From an uncultured Ruminiclostridium sp. (GTDB lineage Bacteria > Bacillota > Clostridia > Oscillospirales > Ruminococcaceae), in assembly GCA_947623915.1 (NCBI GenBank), contig CANQIB010000010.1:1-64000 (forward strand): a stretch of DNA of 64,000 nt, given 5' to 3'. A program made the position numbers and the translations under genes. Below the pieces are notes generated by a model. That model saw only the letters and a list, made by a program, of their open reading frames with translations, was not told where the DNA came from and ran no database searches. Below are positions 42,967 through 49,773 of the stretch, in pieces (position 1 is the stretch's first letter; each line of letters starts with the position of its first letter).

Positions 42967-43403
42967 TCGAGGCTGTCCGCTATGCCGTCGCCGTCCATGT
43001 CGATATCCGCGGGTTGACCGCCGAGCGCCGCGCCGACCATATCTCTGCCGCGCACCATGTACTTATCGTACTGTGCCTTGACCGCCTGATCAAGTATTCT
43101 CTTTACCTCACGCGGTTTTCTGATGGAACGAAGCTGTTTTTCCGGCGTATCGCGGTCGCGCGCTATCAGAATGATAGTACCGCAGCCCACTATCCTTTGA
43201 CCGAAAGTGAACTTCATGTTCTTGTCCATTATCTTGTACAGATCGATCTCGTCCTCTTTAATGTTGAGCAGACCGACCTTTGTGTAAAGCGACGTTTCGG
43301 TCAGGATATAGCGGGTAAGAGAGATAGGCAGCCCGCATATGCACTTTTTGCCCGTCCACAGGACCTCTCCGTAATTTCTTCTGAGCTTTTCAAGATTTGC
43401 CAT
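42963..43403 (-). CDS. Bacterial PH-like domain protein with C-terminal EF-hand-like loop, 146 aa
   Basis: Residues ~10-105 look like a bacterial pleckstrin-homology (bPH_2) domain: RYILTETSLYTKVGLLNIKEDEIDLYKI, FGQRIVGCGTIILIARD, LRSIRKPREVKRIL. The last residues form an acidic loop, DMDGDGIADSLE, which fits the 12-residue EF-hand calcium loop at positions 1, 3, 5, 6, 9 and 12. It has no signal peptide or membrane segment. It is coupled to gtrA by ATGA and lies 14 bases after the Cys-rich gene. The role is unknown. Confidence 0.75.
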   Translation of the reverse strand: MANLEKLRRNYGEVLWTGKKCICGLPISLTRYILTETSLYTKVGLLNIKEDEIDLYKIMDKNMKFTFGQRIVGCGTIILIARDRDTPEKQLRSIRKPREVKRILDQAVKAQYDKYMVRGRDMVGAALGGQPADIDMDGDGIADSLE

Positions 43404-43417
43404 GTCGATTTCCTTTC

Positions 43418-43663
43418 CTACCAGCGCTTGCGCTCATGGGGGCAGTAGCTCCGAGCGAAAGCGGCGCGTATTTCCGCAAAACAACCGCATTTTTTGCACA
43501 TTCCGTTGACAAGGTCGTCGCACTCAAGACAGATCTGCAATCTTTGGCGGTATGTTTCGTCGTCGGTCTTTTTTTCGGGGGGTATAAATGTAAGATACTC
43601 CTGTATCGTACTGTACGCAAGCTCACCCATCTCGTCGGTAAGACACCTGCGGCATTTTTCCAT
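43418..43663 (-). CDS. Cys-rich DUF6171-like protein, 81 aa
   Basis: A small protein with eight Cys in pairs: CRRC at 4-7, CLEC near 45-48, CKKCGC near 56-61, and CPH near the C-terminus. This suggests one or two structural zinc sites. Such short zinc proteins (DUF6171 type) occur in Clostridia before PH-domain and membrane genes; their function is unknown. AGGAGTG precedes the ATG. First gene of the four-gene run DUF6171-PH-gtrA-stalk protein, with promoter at 43732-43760. Confidence 0.7.
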   Translation of the reverse strand: MEKCRRCLTDEMGELAYSTIQEYLTFIPPEKKTDDETYRQRLQICLECDDLVNGMCKKCGCFAEIRAAFARSYCPHERKRW

Positions 43664-43731
43664 TATATTTCACTCCTAACGTTTAACTGCGGCAATAAGG
43701 CAAAACGCCGCACAGACAAGGTCTTTATATT

Positions 43732-43760
43732 ATTGTATCACAGTATGCAAAATAAATCAA
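43732..43760 (-). promoter_or_regulatory. Promoter of the DUF6171-PH-gtrA operon (TTGATT-17-TACAAT)
   Basis: -35 TTGATT (43755-43760), 17-bp spacer, -10 TACAAT (43732-43737), minus strand. Confidence 0.75.
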
Positions 43761-43782
43761 GCTAAATTTTCGGGGACAAAAC

Positions 43783-43815
43783 GACCCTCCGACATTTCAA
43801 GAACATCGGAGGGTC
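43783..43815 (-). terminator. Terminator of the first surface-protein gene
   Basis: A 10-bp stem (GACCCTCCGA / TCGGAGGGTC) 25 bases after the stop, followed on the minus strand by GTTTTGTCC. Confidence 0.75.
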
Positions 43816-43839
43816 AACTTGTTCAATTTACAGTCTTAC

Positions 43840-44643
43840 TTACTTTCTCTTCTTTGCAACTATTGCAGCGCCGGTAGCCAGAACTGCAACGCCTGCTGCG
43901 ACTGCTATACCCTCAGCGCCGGTGTTTGTGCTGGGCTTGCCGCTGTTGTCGCCCTCGGTGGGCTCGGTAGCGTCGCCTTCATCGGCGGGAGTATCGGTAG
44001 CCGCGGTCATGCCGCTTACGGTGAAGTCAACGGTGATGTCGCCGTTAGGATCTACCATAGTTGCGTCAACGAGGGACTCGCCATATGTGTTGATAAGGCT
44101 GAATACTATCGGGGAAGCGGGTGAATCTGCATCCTGATCAATAAACGCATTATCAGCGGGGAACGGTTCAGTGGGGAAGTTATCAGCGGTAAACTCGGTG
44201 GTGGAGGGAGTAAGCTCCTGACCTCCGATGGTCACCTTATCAATGGTTATTTTAAGGTCGGGATACTGAGCAGGGTCAATGTTGGTAGCCAGCTTGACCA
44301 TGTTGTAAGCGCCAACCTTACCGCTCTTGCTTTCAAGAGCATGACCTTTTACGGAAACACTGTAAGAACCGTCGCCGGTAATTTCAACGTCTGTAGCAGT
44401 ACCGTCTATTTTATAGTACGGAGTGCCGTCATCGCCTTCCAGGAAAGGCTCTTCGCCTGTTTCTTCAAAATAATCTGAATCACCGACAAGACAGTTGCTC
44501 TGGTATATTGTGTCGCGGAAATTCCAAGAATTATTCATCTGGAAAGTGATGCCCGCTTTTTCTGCGCTTGCCGCAACAGCCATGGCAGCGGTGAGCGCGG
44601 AGGCTACAGCAATGGCGCTGATAGCCTTTGTGATCTTTCTCAT
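43840..44643 (-). CDS. Secreted cell-surface protein, copy A, 267 aa
   Basis: Sec signal peptide (residues 1-27, cleavage after AASA), a mature domain of ~170 residues rich in Asp, Thr and strands (GITFQMNNSWNFRDTIYQSN, GSYSVSVKGHALESKSG, YPDLKITIDKVTIGGQEL), then an acidic Thr/Pro/Glu stalk and a C-terminal sorting-type end: STNTGAEG, a hydrophobic helix (IAVAAGVAVLATGAAIVA) and KKRK. The NTG form resembles the NPxTG-like sortase signals of Ruminococcaceae. The mature domain is not recognised. It is a tandem paralogue of copy B directly upstream, including the promoter. Confidence 0.85.
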   Translation of the reverse strand: MRKITKAISAIAVASALTAAMAVAASAEKAGITFQMNNSWNFRDTIYQSNCLVGDSDYFEETGEEPFLEGDDGTPYYKIDGTATDVEITGDGSYSVSVKGHALESKSGKVGAYNMVKLATNIDPAQYPDLKITIDKVTIGGQELTPSTTEFTADNFPTEPFPADNAFIDQDADSPASPIVFSLINTYGESLVDATMVDPNGDITVDFTVSGMTAATDTPADEGDATEPTEGDNSGKPSTNTGAEGIAVAAGVAVLATGAAIVAKKRK

Positions 44644-44708
44644 TGAATTTTACCTCCAAATTCGTTCTTTAAATCTATAAAATCAAACGATTTTATAACT
44701 TTAAATCA

Positions 44709-44737
44709 AGTATACCCGAATTTAGGTTAAAAAGCAA
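44709..44737 (-). promoter_or_regulatory. Promoter of surface-protein copy A (TTGCTT-17-TATACT)
   Basis: -35 TTGCTT (44732-44737), 17-bp spacer, -10 TATACT (44709-44714). The hexamers are identical to those before copy B. Confidence 0.75.
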
Positions 44738-44802
44738 TATACAAAATACACACAAATTAAGACATTTTTGTATACAAAGATAGTTAAAATTGCACAAAAA
44801 AG

Positions 44803-44859
44803 ACACACCAACTCCCCCGTTCTCAATTTCATTTTTTGAAAACAGGGAAATCGGTGTGT
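44803..44859 (-). terminator. Terminator of surface-protein copy B
   Basis: An outer 7-bp stem (ACACACC / GGTGTGT) and an inner imperfect stem (TCCCCC..TCAA / TTGAAAACAGGGA). On the minus strand it is followed by a TTTTTT run. Confidence 0.75.
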
Positions 44860-44894
44860 TATTTTACTTTATTTTTACAAAGAACTTTCAGAAA

Positions 44895-45698
44895 TTACTT
44901 TCTTTTCTTTGCAACTATTGCAGCACCGGTAGCCAGAACTGCAACGCCTGCTGCAACTGCTATACCCTCAGCGCCGGTGTTGGTGCTGGGCTTGCCGCTG
45001 TTGTCGCCCTCGGTGGGCTCGGTAGCGTCGCCCTCATCGGTGGGAGTATCGGTAGCTGCGGTCATGCCGCTTACGGTGAAGTCAACGGTGAGGTCGCCGT
45101 TAGCGTCTACGAGAGATGCGTCTACGAGAGAATCGCCGTAGACGTTGATAAGGCTGAATGTTACAGCGCCTGCCATAGGCTCTACATCCTGATCAACAAA
45201 GGAGTCAGCCTTGATCTCTTCGGTGGTGAGAGTTTCGCCGGTAAACTCGGTGGTGGTAGGAGTGAGCTCCTGACCTGCGATGGTAACCTTATCAATGGTT
45301 ATCTTGAGGTCGGGGTACTGAGCAGGATCAATGGTGGTAGCCAGCTTGAACATATTATATCCAACACTGGAATTACCGCTCTTGTTTGCAAGGCTGTGAC
45401 CCTTTATAGAAACGCTGTAAGAGCCGTCACCGGTAATGTCAACGTCGGTAATGGTGCCGTCCATTTTGTAGTAAGGAGCGCCCGTATCATCTTCTACGAA
45501 AGGCTCTTCACCGGTTTCTCCGTAGTAATCTTGGTCACCGACCAGAATATTGCTCTGGAACAAAGTGTTGCGGAACATATAGTTGCCGGACATCTGGAAT
45601 GTGATGCCTGCTTTTTCTGCGCTTGCCGCAACAGCCATGGTAGCGGTGAGCGCGGAGGCTACAGCAATAGCGCTGATAGCCTTTGTAATCTTTCTCAT
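44895..45698 (-). CDS. Secreted cell-surface protein, copy B, 267 aa
   Basis: Same length and layout as copy A: signal peptide, ~170-residue mature domain (GITFQMSGNYMFRNTLFQSN, GSYSVSIKGHSLANKSG), acidic stalk, STNTGAEG sorting-like end with a hydrophobic helix and KKRK. The signal peptide and the last ~70 residues are nearly identical to copy A at both protein and DNA level, while the middle (EPFLEGD vs EPFVEDD; FPTEPFPADN vs LTTEEIKADS) has diverged. It has its own promoter and terminator, so the two copies can be expressed independently. Confidence 0.85.
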   Translation of the reverse strand: MRKITKAISAIAVASALTATMAVAASAEKAGITFQMSGNYMFRNTLFQSNILVGDQDYYGETGEEPFVEDDTGAPYYKMDGTITDVDITGDGSYSVSIKGHSLANKSGNSSVGYNMFKLATTIDPAQYPDLKITIDKVTIAGQELTPTTTEFTGETLTTEEIKADSFVDQDVEPMAGAVTFSLINVYGDSLVDASLVDANGDLTVDFTVSGMTAATDTPTDEGDATEPTEGDNSGKPSTNTGAEGIAVAAGVAVLATGAAIVAKKRK

Positions 45699-45775
45699 TG
45701 AATTTTACCTCCATAATGTGTGTGTACGTTTTCTTAACTCCCCAAAATGTTGTGAGGACCTTAAACGTTATAATT

Positions 45776-45804
45776 AGTATAACTTAAATCTCCGAAAAAA
45801 GCAA
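45776..45804 (-). promoter_or_regulatory. Promoter of surface-protein copy B (TTGCTT-17-TATACT)
   Basis: -35 TTGCTT (45799-45804), 17-bp spacer, -10 TATACT (45776-45781). Upstream, the gene-free stretch 45,805-46,033 holds a direct repeat GTTACACA at 45909-45916 and 45920-45927 (11-base period, possible regulator half-sites) and little else. Confidence 0.75.
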
Positions 45805-46033
45805 TATACAATATGCACAATTTTCCCGCGATAGCGTTTGTGTATTTTTACGAATTTTATTTTTTTCGATTTTGCCGATTTTCCTTATGATAATGCGCTT
45901 TCGCAGAAGTTACACAGTTGTTACACATTCGCCGAAACTTTGTCGGCTTTTTGCCCATTTGTTAATATGCCACACCCTCCCTCCCCTCGCCGGAAAGGTA
46001 CGAATATTTATGTGTTCATTGTAAGCTAAAAAA

Positions 46034-46058
46034 ATCAGACAGCAAAAATCTGTCTGAT
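46034..46058 (-). terminator. Terminator of recD2
   Basis: A 9-bp perfect stem (ATCAGACAG / CTGTCTGAT) that touches the recD2 stop codon, followed on the minus strand by TTTTTTAGC. Confidence 0.85.
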
Positions 46059-48310
46059 CATGTATCCTCTTTTTCCGCGTCCTCGCCTTTTCTCATCTCC
46101 AGCTCCAGCATAGGTCTGAGCAGCGAATATCTAAGCACCTTTTTGTCATTGTCCACCATCTGCTTTATCAATTCCTGCGTACCTATTATTATAAGCAGCT
46201 TTTTCGCACGGGTAACTCCCGTATACAAAAGATTTCTGTAAAGCAAATTTTTGGTAAACCCCGTTATCGGCATTATCACCGCCTCGTACTCGCTGCCCTG
46301 ACTTTTATGTATCGTGACCGCGTAGGCGTGCTCCAGCTTTCTCAGCATTTCCGTGGTGTATACCGCCACCCGTCCTTCAAAATCCACCGTGATATTCTGC
46401 GAAAACCTGTCCACCTCGCGGATTATCCCGATGTCGCCGTTGAATATCCCCGAACCTTTTTCCCCCGCGCGCGACCAGATAACGTCATAGTCGTTTTTTA
46501 TCTGCATGACCTTATCCCCCACGCGGAACACTATATCGTATATTTTAAGCTCCGGCTTGCTCCTGCTCGGCGGGTTGAGCGCGGACTGCAAAAGTCTGTT
46601 CAGCTCTCTTGTCCCCGCCGCTCCCATTTTGGTGGGACAAAGCACCTGTATATCGTCTATCGGGGAATATCCGTAGGTCTTTGGCAGTCTGTCTTTTGCA
46701 AGCTGCACCACAAGCTCGGATATTTTTTCCTCGTTCGCGTTGCTCATAAAGAAAAAATCGTTGTGTCGGTCGCTAAGGTTCGGATATTCGCCGTTTACTA
46801 TCCTGTGCGCGTTGGTGACTATCAAACTGCTCGCCGCCTGGCGGAATATCTCCGTAAGCTCGACGGTGGGTATCCTGTGGGAATTGATAAGGTCGCGCAG
46901 CACGTTCCCCGCTCCCACCGAGGGGAGCTGGTTGCCGTCCCCCACCATTATAAACTTGGAGGTCGGCTTTATCGCCCGCATAAGGCTTTCCATCAGCAGC
47001 GTATCCACCATGGACATTTCGTCCGATATTATAACGTCGGCGGGCAGCGGATTGTTTTCGTTGCGCTTGAATTTAAGCTCCCCCGCCGCCGTGTAATCCA
47101 CCTCAAGCAGACGATGTATCGTCTTTGCCGGCTCGCCCGTAAGGTCGGTCATGCGCTTTGCCGCCCTGCCGGTGGGAGCGCACAGCAGTATGCGCTTTTT
47201 CATGCCTTTAAGTATCCGTATAACGCCGTTCAGCGTGGTGGTCTTTCCCGTGCCGGGTCCTCCCGTCAGAATAAACACGCTGCCGGTAAGACAGCCGTTT
47301 ATCGCCGCCCGCTGTAACGTTTCGTATTTTATGTTTTCGGAAAATTCCACCCCCGCTATTTCGTTGGAATAATCCTTTTCGTAGCGCGCAGAGGTCTTTA
47401 ACATGAACGCCAGCTTTTTTGCAATGTACTGCTCCGCCGAATAATATTCCGGCAGGTATATAAACTCTTTTCCCGCTATTTCGGCGGAAACCGCAGTCTC
47501 GTTTTCTATGCAGCCGCGCAGACAGGAATTAAACGCCCTGCGCTCTATACCGAGGTTTTCGCACACCGCGCTTTGCAGCTTTTCCCTCGGCAGGCAGGTA
47601 TGTCCCGCAAATGCGTTTTCTCTTAGCACATATACTATCCCCGCGCTGACGCGAAAGGAATTTTCCGCGTCAAAACCGAGGTCGGCGGCTATCCTGTCCA
47701 CCTGAACGAAATCTATCCCTATCCCGTCCTCGCAGAGTATGTAGGGATTTTTCTTTATCTGCGCCACGCTCTCATGCTCGTACAGCGCCCACACACTTAC
47801 CGCGTGGGCGGGTCCGAGGTCGTACCCGCCGAGGAATTTTATCACCTCGTTTACGCCGGTTATCTTGCGGTATTCGTTGCCGATATACAGTGCCTTATCC
47901 GCGCTTATCCCCTTTACGTCGGTAAGGCGCATACAGTCGTTGTCAAGTATATCCAACGTTTCCGTCCCGAATTCCTTTACTATCCGCTTTGCCATTGCGG
48001 GGCCGAGCCCTTTTATAACGCCCGAACTCAGGTACGCGGTAATCTCCTCCGGCGTGGAGGGCATGGATCTTTCGCATATCACCGCCTTGAACTGTCTGCC
48101 GTACTTCGTGCTGGTTATCCAGCCCCCGCGCAGCTCCAAGCGTTCTCCCTCGTTTATGTCGCCGAGTACGCCGACGACCGTCACCAGTCCCTCGTCGCAC
48201 CCCAGGTCAAGCACGATATAGCCGTTTTCGGGATTTTTATATATAACGCTTTCCACCGAGCCGGACAGCTCGACGGAAATATCCTGCCTTTCAAATTCCT
48301 TCAATGCCAT
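46058..48310 (-). CDS. recD2: RecD2-type ATP-dependent DNA helicase, 750 aa
   Basis: N-terminal OB-like part, helix-hairpin-helix repeats (SGVIKGLGPAMAKRIVKEF, MRLTDVKGISADKAL), then SF1B helicase motifs: Walker A LTGGPGTGKTTT at ~350, LLCAPTGRAAKRM, ISDEMSMVDT, VGDGNQLPSVGAG, and the C-terminal UvrD-type YAVTIHKSQGSEYEAV and YTGVTRAKKLLI. The long N-terminus without RecBCD partners is the RecD2 mark. In Bacillus and Deinococcus it is a 5'-3' helicase in repair and mismatch-related pathways. It follows the small membrane protein gene by 21 bases. Confidence 0.94.
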   Translation of the reverse strand: MALKEFERQDISVELSGSVESVIYKNPENGYIVLDLGCDEGLVTVVGVLGDINEGERLELRGGWITSTKYGRQFKAVICERSMPSTPEEITAYLSSGVIKGLGPAMAKRIVKEFGTETLDILDNDCMRLTDVKGISADKALYIGNEYRKITGVNEVIKFLGGYDLGPAHAVSVWALYEHESVAQIKKNPYILCEDGIGIDFVQVDRIAADLGFDAENSFRVSAGIVYVLRENAFAGHTCLPREKLQSAVCENLGIERRAFNSCLRGCIENETAVSAEIAGKEFIYLPEYYSAEQYIAKKLAFMLKTSARYEKDYSNEIAGVEFSENIKYETLQRAAINGCLTGSVFILTGGPGTGKTTTLNGVIRILKGMKKRILLCAPTGRAAKRMTDLTGEPAKTIHRLLEVDYTAAGELKFKRNENNPLPADVIISDEMSMVDTLLMESLMRAIKPTSKFIMVGDGNQLPSVGAGNVLRDLINSHRIPTVELTEIFRQAASSLIVTNAHRIVNGEYPNLSDRHNDFFFMSNANEEKISELVVQLAKDRLPKTYGYSPIDDIQVLCPTKMGAAGTRELNRLLQSALNPPSRSKPELKIYDIVFRVGDKVMQIKNDYDVIWSRAGEKGSGIFNGDIGIIREVDRFSQNITVDFEGRVAVYTTEMLRKLEHAYAVTIHKSQGSEYEAVIMPITGFTKNLLYRNLLYTGVTRAKKLLIIIGTQELIKQMVDNDKKVLRYSLLRPMLELEMRKGEDAEKEDT

Positions 48311-48331
48311 TGTCCTTTCCGAAAACGCGGG

Positions 48332-48628
48332 CTACTCCGCGTCCTTTTCGCCGCCGTACAGCCGCAATCTCGGCTCGTCGCGCAGCAATCCCCTGCATAT
48401 CATCAACAGCTCGCGGTCTTTTTTCGCGCCCTCCGGCAAAACTACAACTACTTCGCCTCTGGACTCGGCAAGAGCGCAGCGCACCCTATATTCCGCGTCC
48501 TCGCAGTCAAAAACGCTTACATACTCGGTTCGGGCGGTCGGCAGCAAAAGCGTTTTTGCCGCAGCCAGTAAGCTGACCGAGCCTATAAGTCCGAGAAAAA
48601 CGAACACGAAAAATCCCATACCGCTCAT
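48332..48628 (-). CDS. Small single-pass membrane protein, 98 aa
   Basis: One membrane segment at residues ~4-26 (GFFVFVFLGLIGSVSLLAA) and a soluble ~70-residue part with beta/alpha character (YVSVFDCEDAEYRVRCAL, GEVVVVLPEGAKKDRELLMICRGLL). I do not recognise the family. AAAGGGG lies 9 bases before the ATG. Its place directly before recD2 with 21 bases between suggests a common transcript, though no functional link is known. Confidence 0.6.
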   Translation of the reverse strand: MSGMGFFVFVFLGLIGSVSLLAAAKTLLLPTARTEYVSVFDCEDAEYRVRCALAESRGEVVVVLPEGAKKDRELLMICRGLLRDEPRLRLYGGEKDAE

Positions 48629-48687
48629 TTAAAACGCCCCTTTCGTCCTGATACGGACCGTGTTACCGTCAATATATGACGAAAAGG

Positions 48688-48704
48688 GCAAAAGCGTTAC
48701 GCTT
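48688..48704 (-). terminator. Short hairpin at the prmA stop codon
   Basis: AAAGCG and CGCTTTT pair around the TAA stop of prmA; a GCCCTTTTCG stretch follows on the minus strand. Weak compared with other terminators here. Confidence 0.45.
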
Positions 48705-49665
48705 TGCGCAGTACCAAGGCGTTCCAGCCCTCTCTCTCGTTCACCGTTACGACCTTAAAGCCCTGCGAAACCAGCGCGGCGGTCACTTCCTCCAAGCGTT
48801 CGGTTATTATGCCCGAAGTCAAAAGCAGTCCCTCCGGCTTTAAAAAGTCCGAGAAAAACGGCGACATACTTATTATCACGTCCGCTACTATGTTCGCGGT
48901 TATTATATCGAATCCGCCGCCTATCTTCTCCCGCAGCGCCGCGTCGTCGGCTATGTTTCCGCAGTACGCTCTGACCGTTTCCCCGCCAAAGCCGTTTTTT
49001 GCGGCGTTTTCCACAGCCGTATTCACCGAATTTAAAAAAATATCGGTCATGGTAACGCTTTGCGCGCCCAACAGCAGCGCCGCCGCGGAAAGTATGCCGC
49101 TGCCCGTGCCGAGGTCGAGCATTCTTTCTCCGCCGTGTATCAGGCTGTCCAGCAGCTCCAGCATCATCGCGGTGGTATAGTGCTGTCCCGTGCCGAACGA
49201 CGACGCGGGGTCTATCTCCAGCACCCTGCGCCCGTCGGGATTATCCGCCGTTTCCCAGCTCGGCTTTATAAGCAGCCGTCTGCCGACGGTAAAGGGCTTG
49301 TAATACTGCTTCCAGTTTTCCGCCCAGTCCTCCTCCTTTACCTCGTCGACCGCTACCTCAAGACTTCCGAAAAAGCCCTCGCCGTCCTTGCCTTTCAGCT
49401 CGGCGAGCGCGCCGGATATTGCCGACAGCAGCTCCTCGCCCTGCTCGTTGTCCTGCACATAGCAGGTTATATGCGTGTCGGTCTCGGACAGCTTCATAAG
49501 ACTGTCGTCAACGTAATCCCAGTTATGCTCCTTGTTTTCCAAAAACTCGGCAAAATCCGCCTTGTCGTGTATCTCAAAGCCGTTTATCCCCAACTCGGAC
49601 AGCCGCATTATAAGCACCTGTACCGCGTCGCTCTCGGTATATATGTCCAGTTTTTTAAAGTTCAT
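48697..49665 (-). CDS. prmA: Ribosomal protein L11 methyltransferase, 322 aa
   Basis: N-terminal substrate-binding domain (residues ~1-130), then the SAM domain: DWAENWKQYYKPFTVG, EIDPASSFGTGQHYTT, motif I MLDLGTGSGIL at ~180, and TANIVADVII. These are all PrmA signatures. It trimethylates ribosomal protein uL11. The N-terminus has a ~20-residue insertion (DNEQGEELLSAISG...) common in clostridia. Its promoter lies inside an inverted repeat. Confidence 0.94.
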   Translation of the reverse strand: MNFKKLDIYTESDAVQVLIMRLSELGINGFEIHDKADFAEFLENKEHNWDYVDDSLMKLSETDTHITCYVQDNEQGEELLSAISGALAELKGKDGEGFFGSLEVAVDEVKEEDWAENWKQYYKPFTVGRRLLIKPSWETADNPDGRRVLEIDPASSFGTGQHYTTAMMLELLDSLIHGGERMLDLGTGSGILSAAALLLGAQSVTMTDIFLNSVNTAVENAAKNGFGGETVRAYCGNIADDAALREKIGGGFDIITANIVADVIISMSPFFSDFLKPEGLLLTSGIITERLEEVTAALVSQGFKVVTVNEREGWNALVLRKA

Positions 49666-49708
49666 GTTTCCTCCGGTGTGTGAATGTTTCCCTTTTTCGG
49701 GCGGAAAT

Positions 49709-49749
49709 TTTGCCCGATTATTATACTTTTAGTAGAAAAATCGGGCAAA
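49709..49749 (-). promoter_or_regulatory. prmA promoter enclosed by an 11-bp inverted repeat
   Basis: -35 TTGCCC (49743-49748), 17-bp spacer and -10 TATAAT (49720-49725) on the minus strand. Arms TTTGCCCGATT (49709-49719) and AATCGGGCAAA (49739-49749) are perfect and cover the -35 box and the start point. The same repeat could also fold as a terminator hairpin for the chemoreceptor gene ending at 49774, but no U tract follows. Confidence 0.55.
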
Positions 49750-49773
49750 TTGTCGTATGGTTAATTCATCTTA

